A stretch of 35,147 nucleotides of DNA, taken from assembly GCA_029247265.1 (NCBI GenBank), contig JAQWLN010000223.1:1-35147 (forward strand), read 5' to 3'. The DNA is from Fuerstiella sp. (GTDB lineage: Bacteria > Planctomycetota > Planctomycetia > Planctomycetales > Planctomycetaceae). A model generated the notes under the pieces. It was given only the letters and a program-made list of their open reading frames with translations. It was not told the DNA's origin and did not search any database. A program made the position numbers and the translations under genes. This document shows positions 8,468 through 17,240 of the stretch, piece by piece; positions within the stretch are counted from its first letter, which is position 1, and each line of letters starts with the position of its first letter.

Positions 8468-11400
8468 ATGCTGAATCTGATCATTAAAACGGCACTCAAC
8501 AATCGGCTTGCAGTTGTCGCCGTCGCTGTTGCTCTGATGATCTATGGTGCGATGCAGACGCGCGAGTTACCCATTGATGTGCTGCCCGACCTGACGCGTC
8601 CTCGAGTCGTGCTGATCACAGAATGCCCCGGCCTTGCCCCTGAAGAGGTAGAGTCACTAGTCACGTTTCCGATGGAAGCGGCCGTGAACGGCGCGACTGG
8701 CGTGACTTCTGTCCGCAGTTCCTCAGACATCGGCCTGAGTGTGATCTACGTCGATTTTGACTGGGGCCAGGACGTTTATGTTGCTCGACAGGTCGTCAGC
8801 GAACGAATCGCCAGCGTCCTGGGAACTCTGCCGGACAACGTGAAACCCCGCATGGGGCCGATTTCATCGCTGCTGGGCCAGATCATGCTGATTGGCATGT
8901 GGAGCGAAGACGGGACAACCGACCCACTGGAACTGCGCACGCTGGGTGATTGGGTCGTGCGTACTCGATTGCTGCGAATCCAGGGAGTTGCCGAAGTGAT
9001 CACGATCGGCGGCGGACGGATGCAGTATCAGGTTCTGGTCGATCCGCGTGCTCTTCAGAAGTATGACGTCAGTCTTCACCAGGTAGAAACGGCACTCAGA
9101 GATGGCAACCTGAATGTGTCTGGCGGTTACGTCAATCGCGGAGCGAACGAAATCCTGGTGCGGGGTATTGGCCGCATACGAGACCTGGCCGACATCGAAT
9201 CCATCGTCATTGATCATCGTTCACAGCGGCCGGTCCTGGTGCGTGACGTTGCGACAGTGGCTAAACGTGCTCAGGTTAAACGAGGTGACGCCGCGATCAA
9301 TGGCAACGACGGCGTTGTGCTGACGATTCAGAAACAGCCGGGAACCGACACGCGGCAGCTTACGGATGAAATTGAACGGGCAATCACGGAAATGCGCCTG
9401 TCGATGCCGGCTGATGTGCACTTTGAGGCGACGTACAAACAACGCGAATTCATCGATTATAGTGTCAGCAACGTTATCGAGGCCGTTCGCGACGGTGCCA
9501 TTCTGGTTGTCGTTGTTCTGTTTCTGTTCCTGTTCAACATTCGCACGACGGTCATCACGCTCACGGCGATTCCGCTTTCCATTCTGACAACAGCCCTGGT
9601 GTTTCACTTCATGGGATTGTCGATCAACGTCATGACCCTGGGTGGCATTGCTGTGGCTCTGGGTGAGCTGGTGGATGATGCCATCGTCGACATCGAGAAC
9701 ATCTTTCGTCGACTGAAACAGAATCGACAGAGCAGCACACCTCGGCCGATATTGAAGGTGATTTTTGAAGCCAGCAGCGAAGTGCGTGGCGCAATCATCA
9801 TGAGCACTGTAATGGTGGTCCTTGTGTTTGCTCCATTATTCGCATTGTCCGGAATGGCAGGACGGATGTTCACTCCGTTAGGCATCGCCTATGTGGTGTC
9901 GATCACCGCTTCCACTCTGGTGTCACTGACAGTGACTCCGGTGCTGAGTTACTACCTGCTGCCGAAGGGATCCGGCACTCGCCGTCCGGAAGGTGTTGTG
10001 TTGCGGGGAATCAAGGCACTGGTACGTCCGTTGTTGCGTCTGAGTCTGACGCGCGGCGGTATTCTGGTGGTTTCGACAGCGTGTGTCGTGGCCGTACTGA
10101 CGGCCGGTCTCACAGTTTCGCGCATGGGAATCAACTTTTTGCCAGCATTCGATGAGGGCGCTGCGCAGGTCAACTTATTTCTCAGTCCCGGCACTTCACT
10201 GGAGGCTTCGACTAAAGTGCGCCGCCTGGCTGACCGCAAGTTTGCTGAATTGCTGAAAACGGAATCCAATCCACAGGCCCCACTACTTTGGTTTACGTCA
10301 AAGACGGGGCGCGCTGAAAACGATGAACACGTAATGGGTGTCAACACCACTGAATATGTGATGTCCCTGAACCCGAACAGCGGCCTTTCACGCGATGAAG
10401 TCATCGAACAGCTGGATAACGCGGTTGAAGATCTGGCCGGTGTTGAAACCGAAGTCGAGCAACCGATCTTCCATCTGATCAGTCACATGTTGTCCGGTGT
10501 GACTGCAGAAATCGCGATCAAGATTTTCGGCGAAGATTTGCAGGAGCTCGAAAAGATTGCCAAACGCGTGAAGGCGGAAATCCAAAGCGTTGACGGACTG
10601 GCGGAACCAATGGTTGAACAGTTGACATACATTCCACAGATTCGGATTGAGCTGAAACGTGAGCAACTGGCCAGTTATGGCGTCACACCGGCATACATCC
10701 ATGAAATGGTGGAGACCGCACTGAACGGCCGAGTGGTCTCGTCGGTTCTGGACGGACAACGCACCTTCGACCTGCTGGTGCGGTTTGACGATGAGTTTCG
10801 CAGTGATTTTGATTCACTTGACCGAACTCCGATTGAACTCCCTGATGGCGCCCGCGTTCCATTGTCCGAGCTGGCGACGATGCGTCAGTCGATGGGGCCA
10901 AACAAAGTTAAACGCGAAGACACTCGGAGGCGCATCGTGGTCCGAGTGAATACGCGAGGTCGTGACCTGCGAACGGCCGTCGACGAAATACGACGAACCA
11001 TTTCCAGCAATATTTCACTGCCCAGTGGTTACTCCATAATTTACAGCGGCCAGTTTGAAGAACAGGAATCTGCCACAAACCGCCTGCTGATATTCAGTGC
11101 TCTGGCGATTATCGGCGTGTTCGTGGTTTTGTATTCCTCGTTTTCGTCAACCGGCCTTGTTCTGCAGATTCTTGCGGCCCTGCCGATCGCATTTGCCGGC
11201 GGTGTCGCTGCACTGGTGCTGACCGGGCAATCGTTATCTGTGGCCAGCATGGTGGGATTCATTTCGCTGGGCGGCATCGCTGCCCGCAACGGAATTCTGC
11301 TGGTGGAAACGTATCTTGCCGGCGTGAAAGAAAACGGCCGCCGCCACGAGACCATTATTCAGGGAAGCCTAGATCGAGTCGCACCGGTATTGATGACCGC

Positions 11401-11584
11401 ATTAACGACGGGCATCGGTCTGGTGCCTTTGGTGATCGGCGGCCATCTGCCCGGCAAAGAGATTTTGTTCCCTGTCGCAACCGTGATTCTTGGCGGACTC
11501 ACCACATCAACGCTTGCGGAATTTCTGCTGCGCCCAGGCATGTTCTGGTTCCTGACGAGTGACGACGACGCTTCGGACAGCTGA
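8468..11584 (+). CDS. Heavy-metal efflux RND pump, CusA/CzcA family
   Basis: A proton-driven inner-membrane pump of about 1038 residues, the standard length for heavy-metal RND proteins. The first membrane segment 'AVVAVAVALMIYGAMQTREL' is followed by the conserved 'PIDVLPDLTRPRVVLITECPGLAPEEVESLVTFPME'-type start of the porter domain. The fourth membrane segment carries the acidic proton-relay region 'GELVDDAIVDIENIFRRL' (D403, D404, D408, E410), characteristic of heavy-metal RND pumps rather than drug pumps. A second porter half and the last membrane bundle ('VASMVGFISLGGIAARNGILLVE') are complete. Methionines near 'SHMLSGV' and 'HVMGVNTTEYVM' could be metal ligands as in CusA, but the ion cannot be decided. 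ATG 8468 is preferred because it directly precedes the canonical LNLIIKTAL start; the open frame also reaches 8426. Confidence 0.93.
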   Translation: MLNLIIKTALNNRLAVVAVAVALMIYGAMQTRELPIDVLPDLTRPRVVLITECPGLAPEEVESLVTFPMEAAVNGATGVTSVRSSSDIGLSVIYVDFDWGQDVYVARQVVSERIASVLGTLPDNVKPRMGPISSLLGQIMLIGMWSEDGTTDPLELRTLGDWVVRTRLLRIQGVAEVITIGGGRMQYQVLVDPRALQKYDVSLHQVETALRDGNLNVSGGYVNRGANEILVRGIGRIRDLADIESIVIDHRSQRPVLVRDVATVAKRAQVKRGDAAINGNDGVVLTIQKQPGTDTRQLTDEIERAITEMRLSMPADVHFEATYKQREFIDYSVSNVIEAVRDGAILVVVVLFLFLFNIRTTVITLTAIPLSILTTALVFHFMGLSINVMTLGGIAVALGELVDDAIVDIENIFRRLKQNRQSSTPRPILKVIFEASSEVRGAIIMSTVMVVLVFAPLFALSGMAGRMFTPLGIAYVVSITASTLVSLTVTPVLSYYLLPKGSGTRRPEGVVLRGIKALVRPLLRLSLTRGGILVVSTACVVAVLTAGLTVSRMGINFLPAFDEGAAQVNLFLSPGTSLEASTKVRRLADRKFAELLKTESNPQAPLLWFTSKTGRAENDEHVMGVNTTEYVMSLNPNSGLSRDEVIEQLDNAVEDLAGVETEVEQPIFHLISHMLSGVTAEIAIKIFGEDLQELEKIAKRVKAEIQSVDGLAEPMVEQLTYIPQIRIELKREQLASYGVTPAYIHEMVETALNGRVVSSVLDGQRTFDLLVRFDDEFRSDFDSLDRTPIELPDGARVPLSELATMRQSMGPNKVKREDTRRRIVVRVNTRGRDLRTAVDEIRRTISSNISLPSGYSIIYSGQFEEQESATNRLLIFSALAIIGVFVVLYSSFSSTGLVLQILAALPIAFAGGVAALVLTGQSLSVASMVGFISLGGIAARNGILLVETYLAGVKENGRRHETIIQGSLDRVAPVLMTALTTGIGLVPLVIGGHLPGKEILFPVATVILGGLTTSTLAEFLLRPGMFWFLTSDDDASDS

Positions 11585-11903
11585 TGCACCACGACTGTCG
11601 TGTATTCATCACAACGACTCACCGCAATTCATGGTACGGTTAATGTGTCCTTCAGTGTGCTTTGTGATGAATCAAGCCAACACGTCGCAGCGACGAATGG
11701 TGGTCGGGGATGGAGCGACTTACGAGCGAAACCCCGGGGCTTCCTTCGCAGGCTCAGTCCAGCCCCGGCCCCCCGTCACCTCGAAACCGGCTTCGATGCT
11801 GCACTCAGCCATTCGGCTGTGGAAGACGTGGTAGATCATCGAAACGAAATGTGGCACAATGGCGTGCTGACTGGGCGATCTGAATTCCAACGAAAGCGAA
11901 ATC
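11585..11903. other. Intergenic region with an 11-base inverted repeat
   Basis: No convincing gene lies between the pump and the dioxygenase-like gene; the short plus-strand frames here have no recognisable content. One structure is clear: ATTCATCACAA at 11604-11614 and its exact reverse complement at 11662-11672, 47 bases apart. Without a T-run it is not a typical terminator. It may be an operator or an mRNA stem closing the efflux transcript. Confidence 0.45.
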
Positions 11904-12740
11904 GTGTCCACTGAACCCGATTTCAAAATCACTCCTGACCAGGAACAACTGGATACGTTGTCGCGTGATCTGCGTTTCCATCCGGCGGCGGCTGTTGAAC
12001 CAAAGTCGCTGACTACGGCCCAGCTGGACTGCTACAACACGGACGGGTACATCAAACCGATTGATGTTTATTCAAGTGAACAGATCACTGAACTTCGCAA
12101 CTATTTTGATCGGCTACTGGAACAGACCATCGCAGCTGGTGGAGACAGTTATTCGATCAGTACGGCGCACATGAAGCACGGTCGCGTTTATGACATGCTG
12201 ACAAATCCCCGAATCGTCGATTGCGTTGCGGACCTGTTGGGTGACGATGTGATTGCGTGGGGATCGCACTTCTTCTGCAAAATGCCCGGTGACGGTAAGG
12301 CAGTCGCGTGGCATCAGGATGCAAGTTACTGGCCACTGTCCCCGTCGAAGGCCGTTACGGTGTGGCTGGCCATTGATGATGCCGACCTGGAAAATGGTTG
12401 CATGAAATTCATCGCTGGAAGTCAGCATTCCGGGCACCTGACGTATCGACAGAGTGATCCTGACGAGCACAGTGTGCTTGATCAGACAGTCGAAAATCCA
12501 GAGCAGTATGGTCATATCGTCGTTGACGACCTTAAGGCCGGACAGGTTTCGATTCACAGTGATCTGCTGCTGCACGGGTCGGATGCTAACAATTCCACAA
12601 GACGTCGGTGCGGATTGACGCTCAGGTATGCGGCCGCGGAAGTGCGTGCCGAGATGGGCTGGAGTGGGAAAGGCGTCGTTGTTCGCGGAACGGATGCCAC
12701 CGGTCACTGGGGAAATCCTTCTCGCCCCGCCCAGGATTGA
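11904..12740 (+). CDS. Phytanoyl-CoA dioxygenase (PhyH) family protein
   Basis: A predicted Fe(II)/2-oxoglutarate-dependent oxygenase of 278 residues, the usual size for bacterial PhyH proteins. The double-stranded beta-helix core is visible with the metal triad H137 and D139 in 'WHQDASYWPL' and H224 in 'SDLLLHGSDANNSTRRRCGLTLRY'. The following arginine cluster (about 233-235) is placed to bind 2-oxoglutarate. The N-terminus has the family's 'YNTDGYIKPIDVYSSEQI' opening. The ending 'GHWGNPSRP' also looks complete. The start is a GTG at 11904. Planctomycetes carry many such genes, and the substrate cannot be read from sequence. The next gene on the strand begins about 230 bases later, and no metabolic partner is adjacent. 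Confidence 0.88.
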   Translation: MSTEPDFKITPDQEQLDTLSRDLRFHPAAAVEPKSLTTAQLDCYNTDGYIKPIDVYSSEQITELRNYFDRLLEQTIAAGGDSYSISTAHMKHGRVYDMLTNPRIVDCVADLLGDDVIAWGSHFFCKMPGDGKAVAWHQDASYWPLSPSKAVTVWLAIDDADLENGCMKFIAGSQHSGHLTYRQSDPDEHSVLDQTVENPEQYGHIVVDDLKAGQVSIHSDLLLHGSDANNSTRRRCGLTLRYAAAEVRAEMGWSGKGVVVRGTDATGHWGNPSRPAQD

Positions 12741-12744
12741 CTGG

Positions 12745-12924
12745 GTGATACAACGCGACTGTGGTCCGTTTGAGGCTGTGCTGAAGAACCACGGCGCCGT
12801 TAAATCGGCTTATCCCCCGCTGTTTGGCCTGTCGGCTGAAGAAATTGATCGGATTCGGCTGGCTGATTGTGCCATCCTGATGGGTGCGGAGTATATATTC
12901 AGCTCGTCATGTCAGCTTGCCTGA
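12745..12924 (+). pseudogene. Possible gene remnant of unknown identity
   Basis: One frame ending at 12924 reads like normal protein: 'VIQRDCGPFEAVLKNHGAV', then 'FGLSAEEIDRIRLADCAIL'. It has a helical, charged pattern that seems real rather than a shadow. No start codon with a ribosome binding site is seen, and upstream the frame only overlaps the dioxygenase gene in another phase. It is not the missing end of that gene, which already finishes canonically. It may be the 3' remnant of a lost gene or chance. I do not recognise the family. Confidence 0.25.
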
Positions 12925-12967
12925 ACTCGCAGTGTCCGCAAACCGTCGTCATCAGATGTTATCCGTC

Positions 12968-14479
12968 ATGAAAATCCAGCAGTTACTCGAACACTACGGC
13001 ATCAAAGTTAACCCCTTCAGTCAGGAAGACGCCCAGTCGGACCATATTTTCCAGCAGCATTGTGCCAGCACGATTTATCATCCGGCATGGGACAAAGTTC
13101 TCGGTGACTGTGCCAATCCGTCGACCGCGATCGTTTTCGGGGAGAAAGGTGCAGGCAAAACGGCCATTCGTCTGCAGCTGGTCAACTCGATCAACGAGCA
13201 CAATCAGAAGCAGCCACAGCAACGGGCGTTTGTGATCAGTTACGACGACCTGAATCCGTTTTTGGATACGTTCCGTGATCGACTGCGTGGAAGAAAGCGA
13301 CATCCCGACCACGCACTTCAGGAATGGCGGTTGTGGGACCACATGGACGCACTGTTGACGCTGTCCACGCGCCGACTGTGCAACGTTATCGCCGACGAAC
13401 ACGCGTCGGATCCGGACATTCGTCTGCAACAATTAAAAGAACTGCCGCGTCTGCGAAAACGTGATCTGCTGATGCTGGCGGCATTCTACGACCAGTCGTC
13501 AGATCAGTCGCACTGGCGGCGCTGGAAACGAATCAAGTGGCGTCTGGGATTTTTCACACCGGGTGTGCACTGGCGGTTTATCATCGGCGTCGTCGTGACA
13601 CTGACAACTCTTGGCGTGGCTCTTCGTGACCTGCCAGAGGTTGGACTGAGGGGGCTAAGCGTTCTGAAGACATCGTGGCTGTACGCGGTGATGTGTGCAT
13701 GTGCAGGCTGGCTGCCATGGACGAGACGAAACCTGTCCTTGTGGTGGCGTGCACGCCAGATTGCCAGACAGGTCCGTATTCTGGAACACGGGACCGGCAC
13801 TCTGCGTCGAATTCTGTCGCAATTTCCAGAAAAGGAATTTGACGGGCAACCCATGCCATCACGGGATCGCAACGACGACCGCTATGAATTGCTGGCCAAA
13901 CTGCAGCGCATTCTGAAGCCCCTTGGATTCACCAGTATTGTGGTGCTTGTCGACCGGTTCGATGAACCACATCTAATCAACGGATCTGCTCAGCGGATGA
14001 AGGACTTTCTGTGGTCGATGTTTGACAATAAGTTTCTGAAACATCCTGGCATCGGCTTTAAGATGCTGCTGCCACGTGACGTCGTATTTTACCTGGGGCG
14101 TGAAGAGAAGGAGTTCTACGAACGTTCGCGGCTGGACAAACAGAACCTGATCAAGAGTCTGGAATGGACGGGCGAATCGTTGTACGACATGGCCACAAAT
14201 CGCATCCGCGCCTGCCTCGAAGAAGGAGCAAATCGGGAAACTTCCATTCGCGACCTGTTTGCAGAGGAAGTCACGGAGCAGGAACTGATCAACAAGTTCG
14301 GCAAACTGCGCGTTCCCCGACATCTGTTCCGCTATCTGTATCGATTGATGACGGAGCATTGCAACACCGCCACGGAAGACAATCCGGTCTGGAAGATCAG
14401 CCACGAAACACTTGAAACGAGCATCGAAAGCTACCAGCGCGAGCTCGAAGCGATGGATCGCGGTCTGGGGACGGGGTAG
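12968..14479 (+). CDS. KAP-like P-loop NTPase with two membrane segments
   Basis: A 503-residue membrane ATPase of unknown function. Walker A is GEKGAGKT at 58-65 and Walker B is 'IVVLVDRFDE' at about 324-333. Between them lie two hydrophobic segments, about 203-219 ('FIIGVVVTLTTLGVAL') and 233-250 ('LKTSWLYAVMCACAGWLPW'). Insertion of a membrane hairpin inside the P-loop domain is the hallmark of the KAP family (Kidins220/ARMS, PifA). Between the TM pair and Walker B lies a basic stretch with little similarity to known domains. The C-terminal part 'FGKLRVPRHLFRYLYRLM' resembles a sensor/lid helix region of STAND-type ATPases. The start is taken at ATG 12968; ATG 12956, or 12884 upstream, are alternatives. 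KAP-like proteins occur in phage-defence and signalling settings, but nothing adjacent proves that role here. Confidence 0.7.
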   Translation: MKIQQLLEHYGIKVNPFSQEDAQSDHIFQQHCASTIYHPAWDKVLGDCANPSTAIVFGEKGAGKTAIRLQLVNSINEHNQKQPQQRAFVISYDDLNPFLDTFRDRLRGRKRHPDHALQEWRLWDHMDALLTLSTRRLCNVIADEHASDPDIRLQQLKELPRLRKRDLLMLAAFYDQSSDQSHWRRWKRIKWRLGFFTPGVHWRFIIGVVVTLTTLGVALRDLPEVGLRGLSVLKTSWLYAVMCACAGWLPWTRRNLSLWWRARQIARQVRILEHGTGTLRRILSQFPEKEFDGQPMPSRDRNDDRYELLAKLQRILKPLGFTSIVVLVDRFDEPHLINGSAQRMKDFLWSMFDNKFLKHPGIGFKMLLPRDVVFYLGREEKEFYERSRLDKQNLIKSLEWTGESLYDMATNRIRACLEEGANRETSIRDLFAEEVTEQELINKFGKLRVPRHLFRYLYRLMTEHCNTATEDNPVWKISHETLETSIESYQRELEAMDRGLGTG

Positions 14480-14599
14480 TCTGGCTGAGCGACGTCGTGA
14501 AGAAATCTACGTCCTGTTCGCAAGCCGGAGTTTGGGCCCGGAAACAGCATTCGCTCTAAGGATTCGAGTTTACAGCCGAATTACGGTTCCCTGAGAAAC

Positions 14600-15821
14600 G
14601 TGAACTCGTCGAAGATTCCTGACCGCATCCGCCGCAACTTCAAGCGTTCTGACGTTCGGCGGAATCGCCACGGCCTTTCTTAGGGAAGCAGCCGTCGATA
14701 ACGAAAGGGACGGGCGAATTCTTGTGGTCGTGGAAATGTCAGGGGGCAACGATGGACTGAACACCATCGTGCCGTACCGCAATGACCAATACCGTGAAGC
14801 TCGGCCAAAACTTGGCATTTCAGAGTCGCAGGTGCTGCAGATTGACGATCAGCTTGGCTTGCATCCGTCGATGAGAGGCTTTGCGGATCTGCTGGAGGCT
14901 GGACATCTGGCCGTCGTGCAGGGCGTGGGCTATCCCAATCCCAACCGCTCACACTTTGAATCGATGGATATCTGGCATTCGTGTCAGCGAAAGGACCAGA
15001 ATCGGGCTGATGGCTGGCTGGGACGCTACCTGCAGCAGATTGGCGCAGCGGATTCGCAGGATCCTGCGGGCCTGCACCTGGGAGACGACAAACAGCCGTT
15101 CGCTCTGATGTCGCGTTCCGTGCGCGTGCCGTCAATTCGATCACTGGATGAATTTCGGCTGGCCGGGAATGACAGTGCTCAATTCCGGCAGGCGGTGAAA
15201 GAGCTGGCGGATGCTGGTCGCGGCGACAGCAATGACCTGCTGACGTTCGTGCAGACCAGTACCAGTTCGGCCATAACGGCCAGCGAACGGATTGAAGCGG
15301 CCGGGATGAAATACAAGTCGTCGCAGGAGTATCCGCAAAATGCACTGGCTCAGAAACTGCAGACGGTCGCCAAACTGATCAGCTCGGGGCTGAGAACGTC
15401 TGTCTACTACGTACAAATCGGTGGATTCGATACACACGCACAGCAGCCGAATGCTCATTCCGTATTACTGGGGCACGTCAGTGACTCCATTAATACGTTC
15501 GTCAACGACCTGAGCGTTCATGGGCACGCAGACCGAGTATTGTGCATGTGCTTCAGCGAATTCGGTCGACGAGTCAAGGAGAATGCCAGCTAGGGGACTG
15601 ACCATGGAACGGCTGGACCAGTATTCCTGGCGGGCACCCAGGTTAAGCCAGGCCTGATCGGGAAGCATCTGAGTCTTTCCGATCTTAAAGACGGCGACCT
15701 GCAATACCACACGGACTTTCGTCAGGTGTATGCGACGGTGCTGGAACAGTGGCTGCAAACGGATTCAGAACGCGTGTTGAAGGGACGGTTTCAACTCTTG
15801 GATGCATTGCGTTCCGCGTGA
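14600..15821 (+). pseudogene. Decayed DUF1501 family gene with frameshift and amber stop
   Basis: A DUF1501-family gene, normally an exported Tat-dependent protein, with two lesions. From 14604 the frame reads 'TRRRFLTASAATSSVLTF', then 'ILVVVEMSGGNDGLNTIVPY', a canonical twin-arginine start and first block, but no in-frame ATG, GTG or TTG precedes it. A GTG at 14600 lies one base out of phase, so an extra base just after it would explain the break. The middle is intact up to 'CFSEFGRRVKENAS', where TAG occurs at 15591-15593. The same frame then continues 'GTDHGTAGPVFLAGTQVKPG' to 'DGDLQYHTDFRQVYATVLE' and a natural stop at 15819-15821. The longest open piece from a GTG start is 14724-15593. 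These genes are commonly paired with a DUF1800 gene, and none is present here. A sequencing error could explain one lesion; two make decay more likely. Confidence 0.85.
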
Positions 15822-15860
15822 TGTTCCGGAGCAAAATTCGGTTGGCTCCAGGACCGCAGC

Positions 15861-15911
15861 GTTGGTGCTGCAACCTCTGGGGGCGGTGGCCCCAGAGGTT
15901 GCAATGCCAAC
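15861..15911. repeat. Strong hairpin in a convergent junction
   Basis: Arms 15861-15882 and 15890-15911 pair at 19 of 22 positions with a 7-base loop. The inner 13 bases (GCAACCTCTGGGG) pair perfectly. This is one of the strongest stems in the window, but it has no T-run. It may work as a bidirectional terminator or be a mobile repeat. It is unrelated in sequence to the elements at 4809 and 18430. Confidence 0.8.
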
Positions 15912-15912
15912 T

Positions 15913-15994
15913 AGGGTCTGCTGTGCAGACCATCGTGCGAAGTCAATTTCTGTCCACTGCCCTCGAAGTCGTTTCGGTCTGCACAGAGGACCCT
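15913..15994. repeat. Second inverted repeat in the same junction
   Basis: Arms 15913-15931 (AGGGTCTGCTGTGCAGACC) and 15976-15994 (GGTCTGCACAGAGGACCCT) pair at 17 of 19 positions across a 44-base spacer. It starts two bases after the previous hairpin, giving a tandem pair of stems in a 134-base block. Confidence 0.7.
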
Positions 15995-16151
15995 ACACGG
16001 CTGATCCGCAGAGAATCGCAAACCGTCCATCACGTAGGCCGTGACCGAGCGAAGCGCTGTTCCGGCATCGACTGTTTCATCGAGGTCGTCCCACACAGCG
16101 TGTATCGCATTGTCGGAGCGGCCTCGCTGTGGCTCCTGGATCCGGCCTGCA

Positions 16152-17240
16152 TTACTCAGCCACAGCCGTCTTGCCAGTGCGTTTGCGGGCCTGTTCATGC
16201 AGTTCGACAGGAACGTGTTTCAGCAGGCGTTCGATGATTTCATCGGGAGTGACTCCCTGACTGTCGGCCTGGAACGTGGTCATGATGCGGTGTCGCAGGA
16301 CGGGTTTCGCGACATATTTGATATCGTCGGTCGTCACGTGGAAACGACCTTCCAGCAGTGCTCGGGCGCGAGCACCAAGAATCAGGTACTGTCCGGCACG
16401 GGGCCCGGCACCCCAGCTGACAAGTTCCCGAACAAACGGCGGCGCTTCGTTTTCGTTGGGTCGAGTTGCACGGACAAGGTCTCGAGCGTAGATAAAGTTG
16501 TATTCGGCACACGGAACTCGTCGCACCACTTCCTGCAATGCCTGGATCTGTTTGCCCGTCAGTACCGGCGTCAGTTCGGGTTTTTCGTTGCCGGTCGTCT
16601 GCTTCAGGATTCGCAGCTCCTCTGCAGGCGTTGGGTACTGCACCAGAACATTGAACATGAACCGGTCCAGCTGGGCTTCCGGCAGCGGGTAGGTGCCTTC
16701 CTGTTCAATGGGGTTTTGAGTTGCCAGCGTGAAGAATGGTTCAGACAAGCGATAGGTGCTGGACCCAACCGTGACGTGACGTTCCTGCATAGCTTCCAGC
16801 AAAGCAGCCTGAGTCTTCGGGGGGGTGCGATTGATTTCGTCCGCCAGCAATACGTTTGTGAACAATGGCCCCTGAATAAACTGAAACGTCTTTCGTCCGG
16901 TTTCGGGATCGTCCTGCAGCACGTCTGTGCCGGTAATGTCTGACGGCATCAGGTCCGGAGTAAACTGAATACGTCTGAATGCCAGCTGCAGAATTGACGC
17001 GATGGTGCTGCACAGCAGCGTTTTGGCCAGCCCGGGAACGCCCACCAGCAGGCAATGACCTTTGCAGAACATGGCGATCAGCAGTTCATCAACCACCTCG
17101 TCCTGCCCGATGATGACTTTTCCGATTTCCGACCGCATTCGCTGATAGGCAACGGTAAGTCCTCGGATTGCCTGTTCTTCCAGCTGTTCCGGTGCGACAT
17201 TTTCTGATTCATTGGTACTCTGTTCGGAATGGCCGGCCAT
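16152..17240 (-). CDS. MoxR-family AAA+ ATPase
   Basis: A 362-residue AAA+ ATPase of the MoxR type, thought to act as a chaperone for von Willebrand A proteins or metal-cofactor assembly. Walker A GVPGLAKT is at 67-74 and Walker B 'LLADEINR' at 131-138. The MoxR signatures 'TLATQNPIEQEGTYPLPEAQ' and 'GAGPRAGQYLILGARARALL' follow, and the length is normal. The preferred start is ATG 17240; the open frame extends to 17291. MoxR genes usually lead an operon with DUF58 and VWA genes. Here the gene is followed only by repeats and a pseudogene on the opposite strand. The VIT/VWA protein at 25.9-28.6 kb is a conceivable distant partner, but that is only inference. Confidence 0.92.
   Translation of the reverse strand: MAGHSEQSTNESENVAPEQLEEQAIRGLTVAYQRMRSEIGKVIIGQDEVVDELLIAMFCKGHCLLVGVPGLAKTLLCSTIASILQLAFRRIQFTPDLMPSDITGTDVLQDDPETGRKTFQFIQGPLFTNVLLADEINRTPPKTQAALLEAMQERHVTVGSSTYRLSEPFFTLATQNPIEQEGTYPLPEAQLDRFMFNVLVQYPTPAEELRILKQTTGNEKPELTPVLTGKQIQALQEVVRRVPCAEYNFIYARDLVRATRPNENEAPPFVRELVSWGAGPRAGQYLILGARARALLEGRFHVTTDDIKYVAKPVLRHRIMTTFQADSQGVTPDEIIERLLKHVPVELHEQARKRTGKTAVAE

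Larger units (their letters stand above)
15822..16151. other. Convergent intergenic region rich in inverted repeats
   Basis: This 330-base spacer lies between the end of the DUF1501 pseudogene (+) and moxR (-). It holds two back-to-back inverted repeats annotated separately. A minus-strand frame of 95 codons crosses it (15911-16198) but has no family resemblance and overlaps the end of moxR, so it is not called. Confidence 0.6.

Noticed and set aside
15591..15593. TAG in the DUF1501 gene read as a recoded codon such as pyrrolysine
   Set aside because: The gene also carries a 5' frameshift, and no recoding machinery or other such codon is seen; simple decay is the better reading.
15911..16198. 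A 95-codon minus-strand frame after moxR that could have been a DUF58 fragment
   Set aside because: Its translation shows no DUF58 motif, and it overlaps both the moxR end and the inverted repeats.
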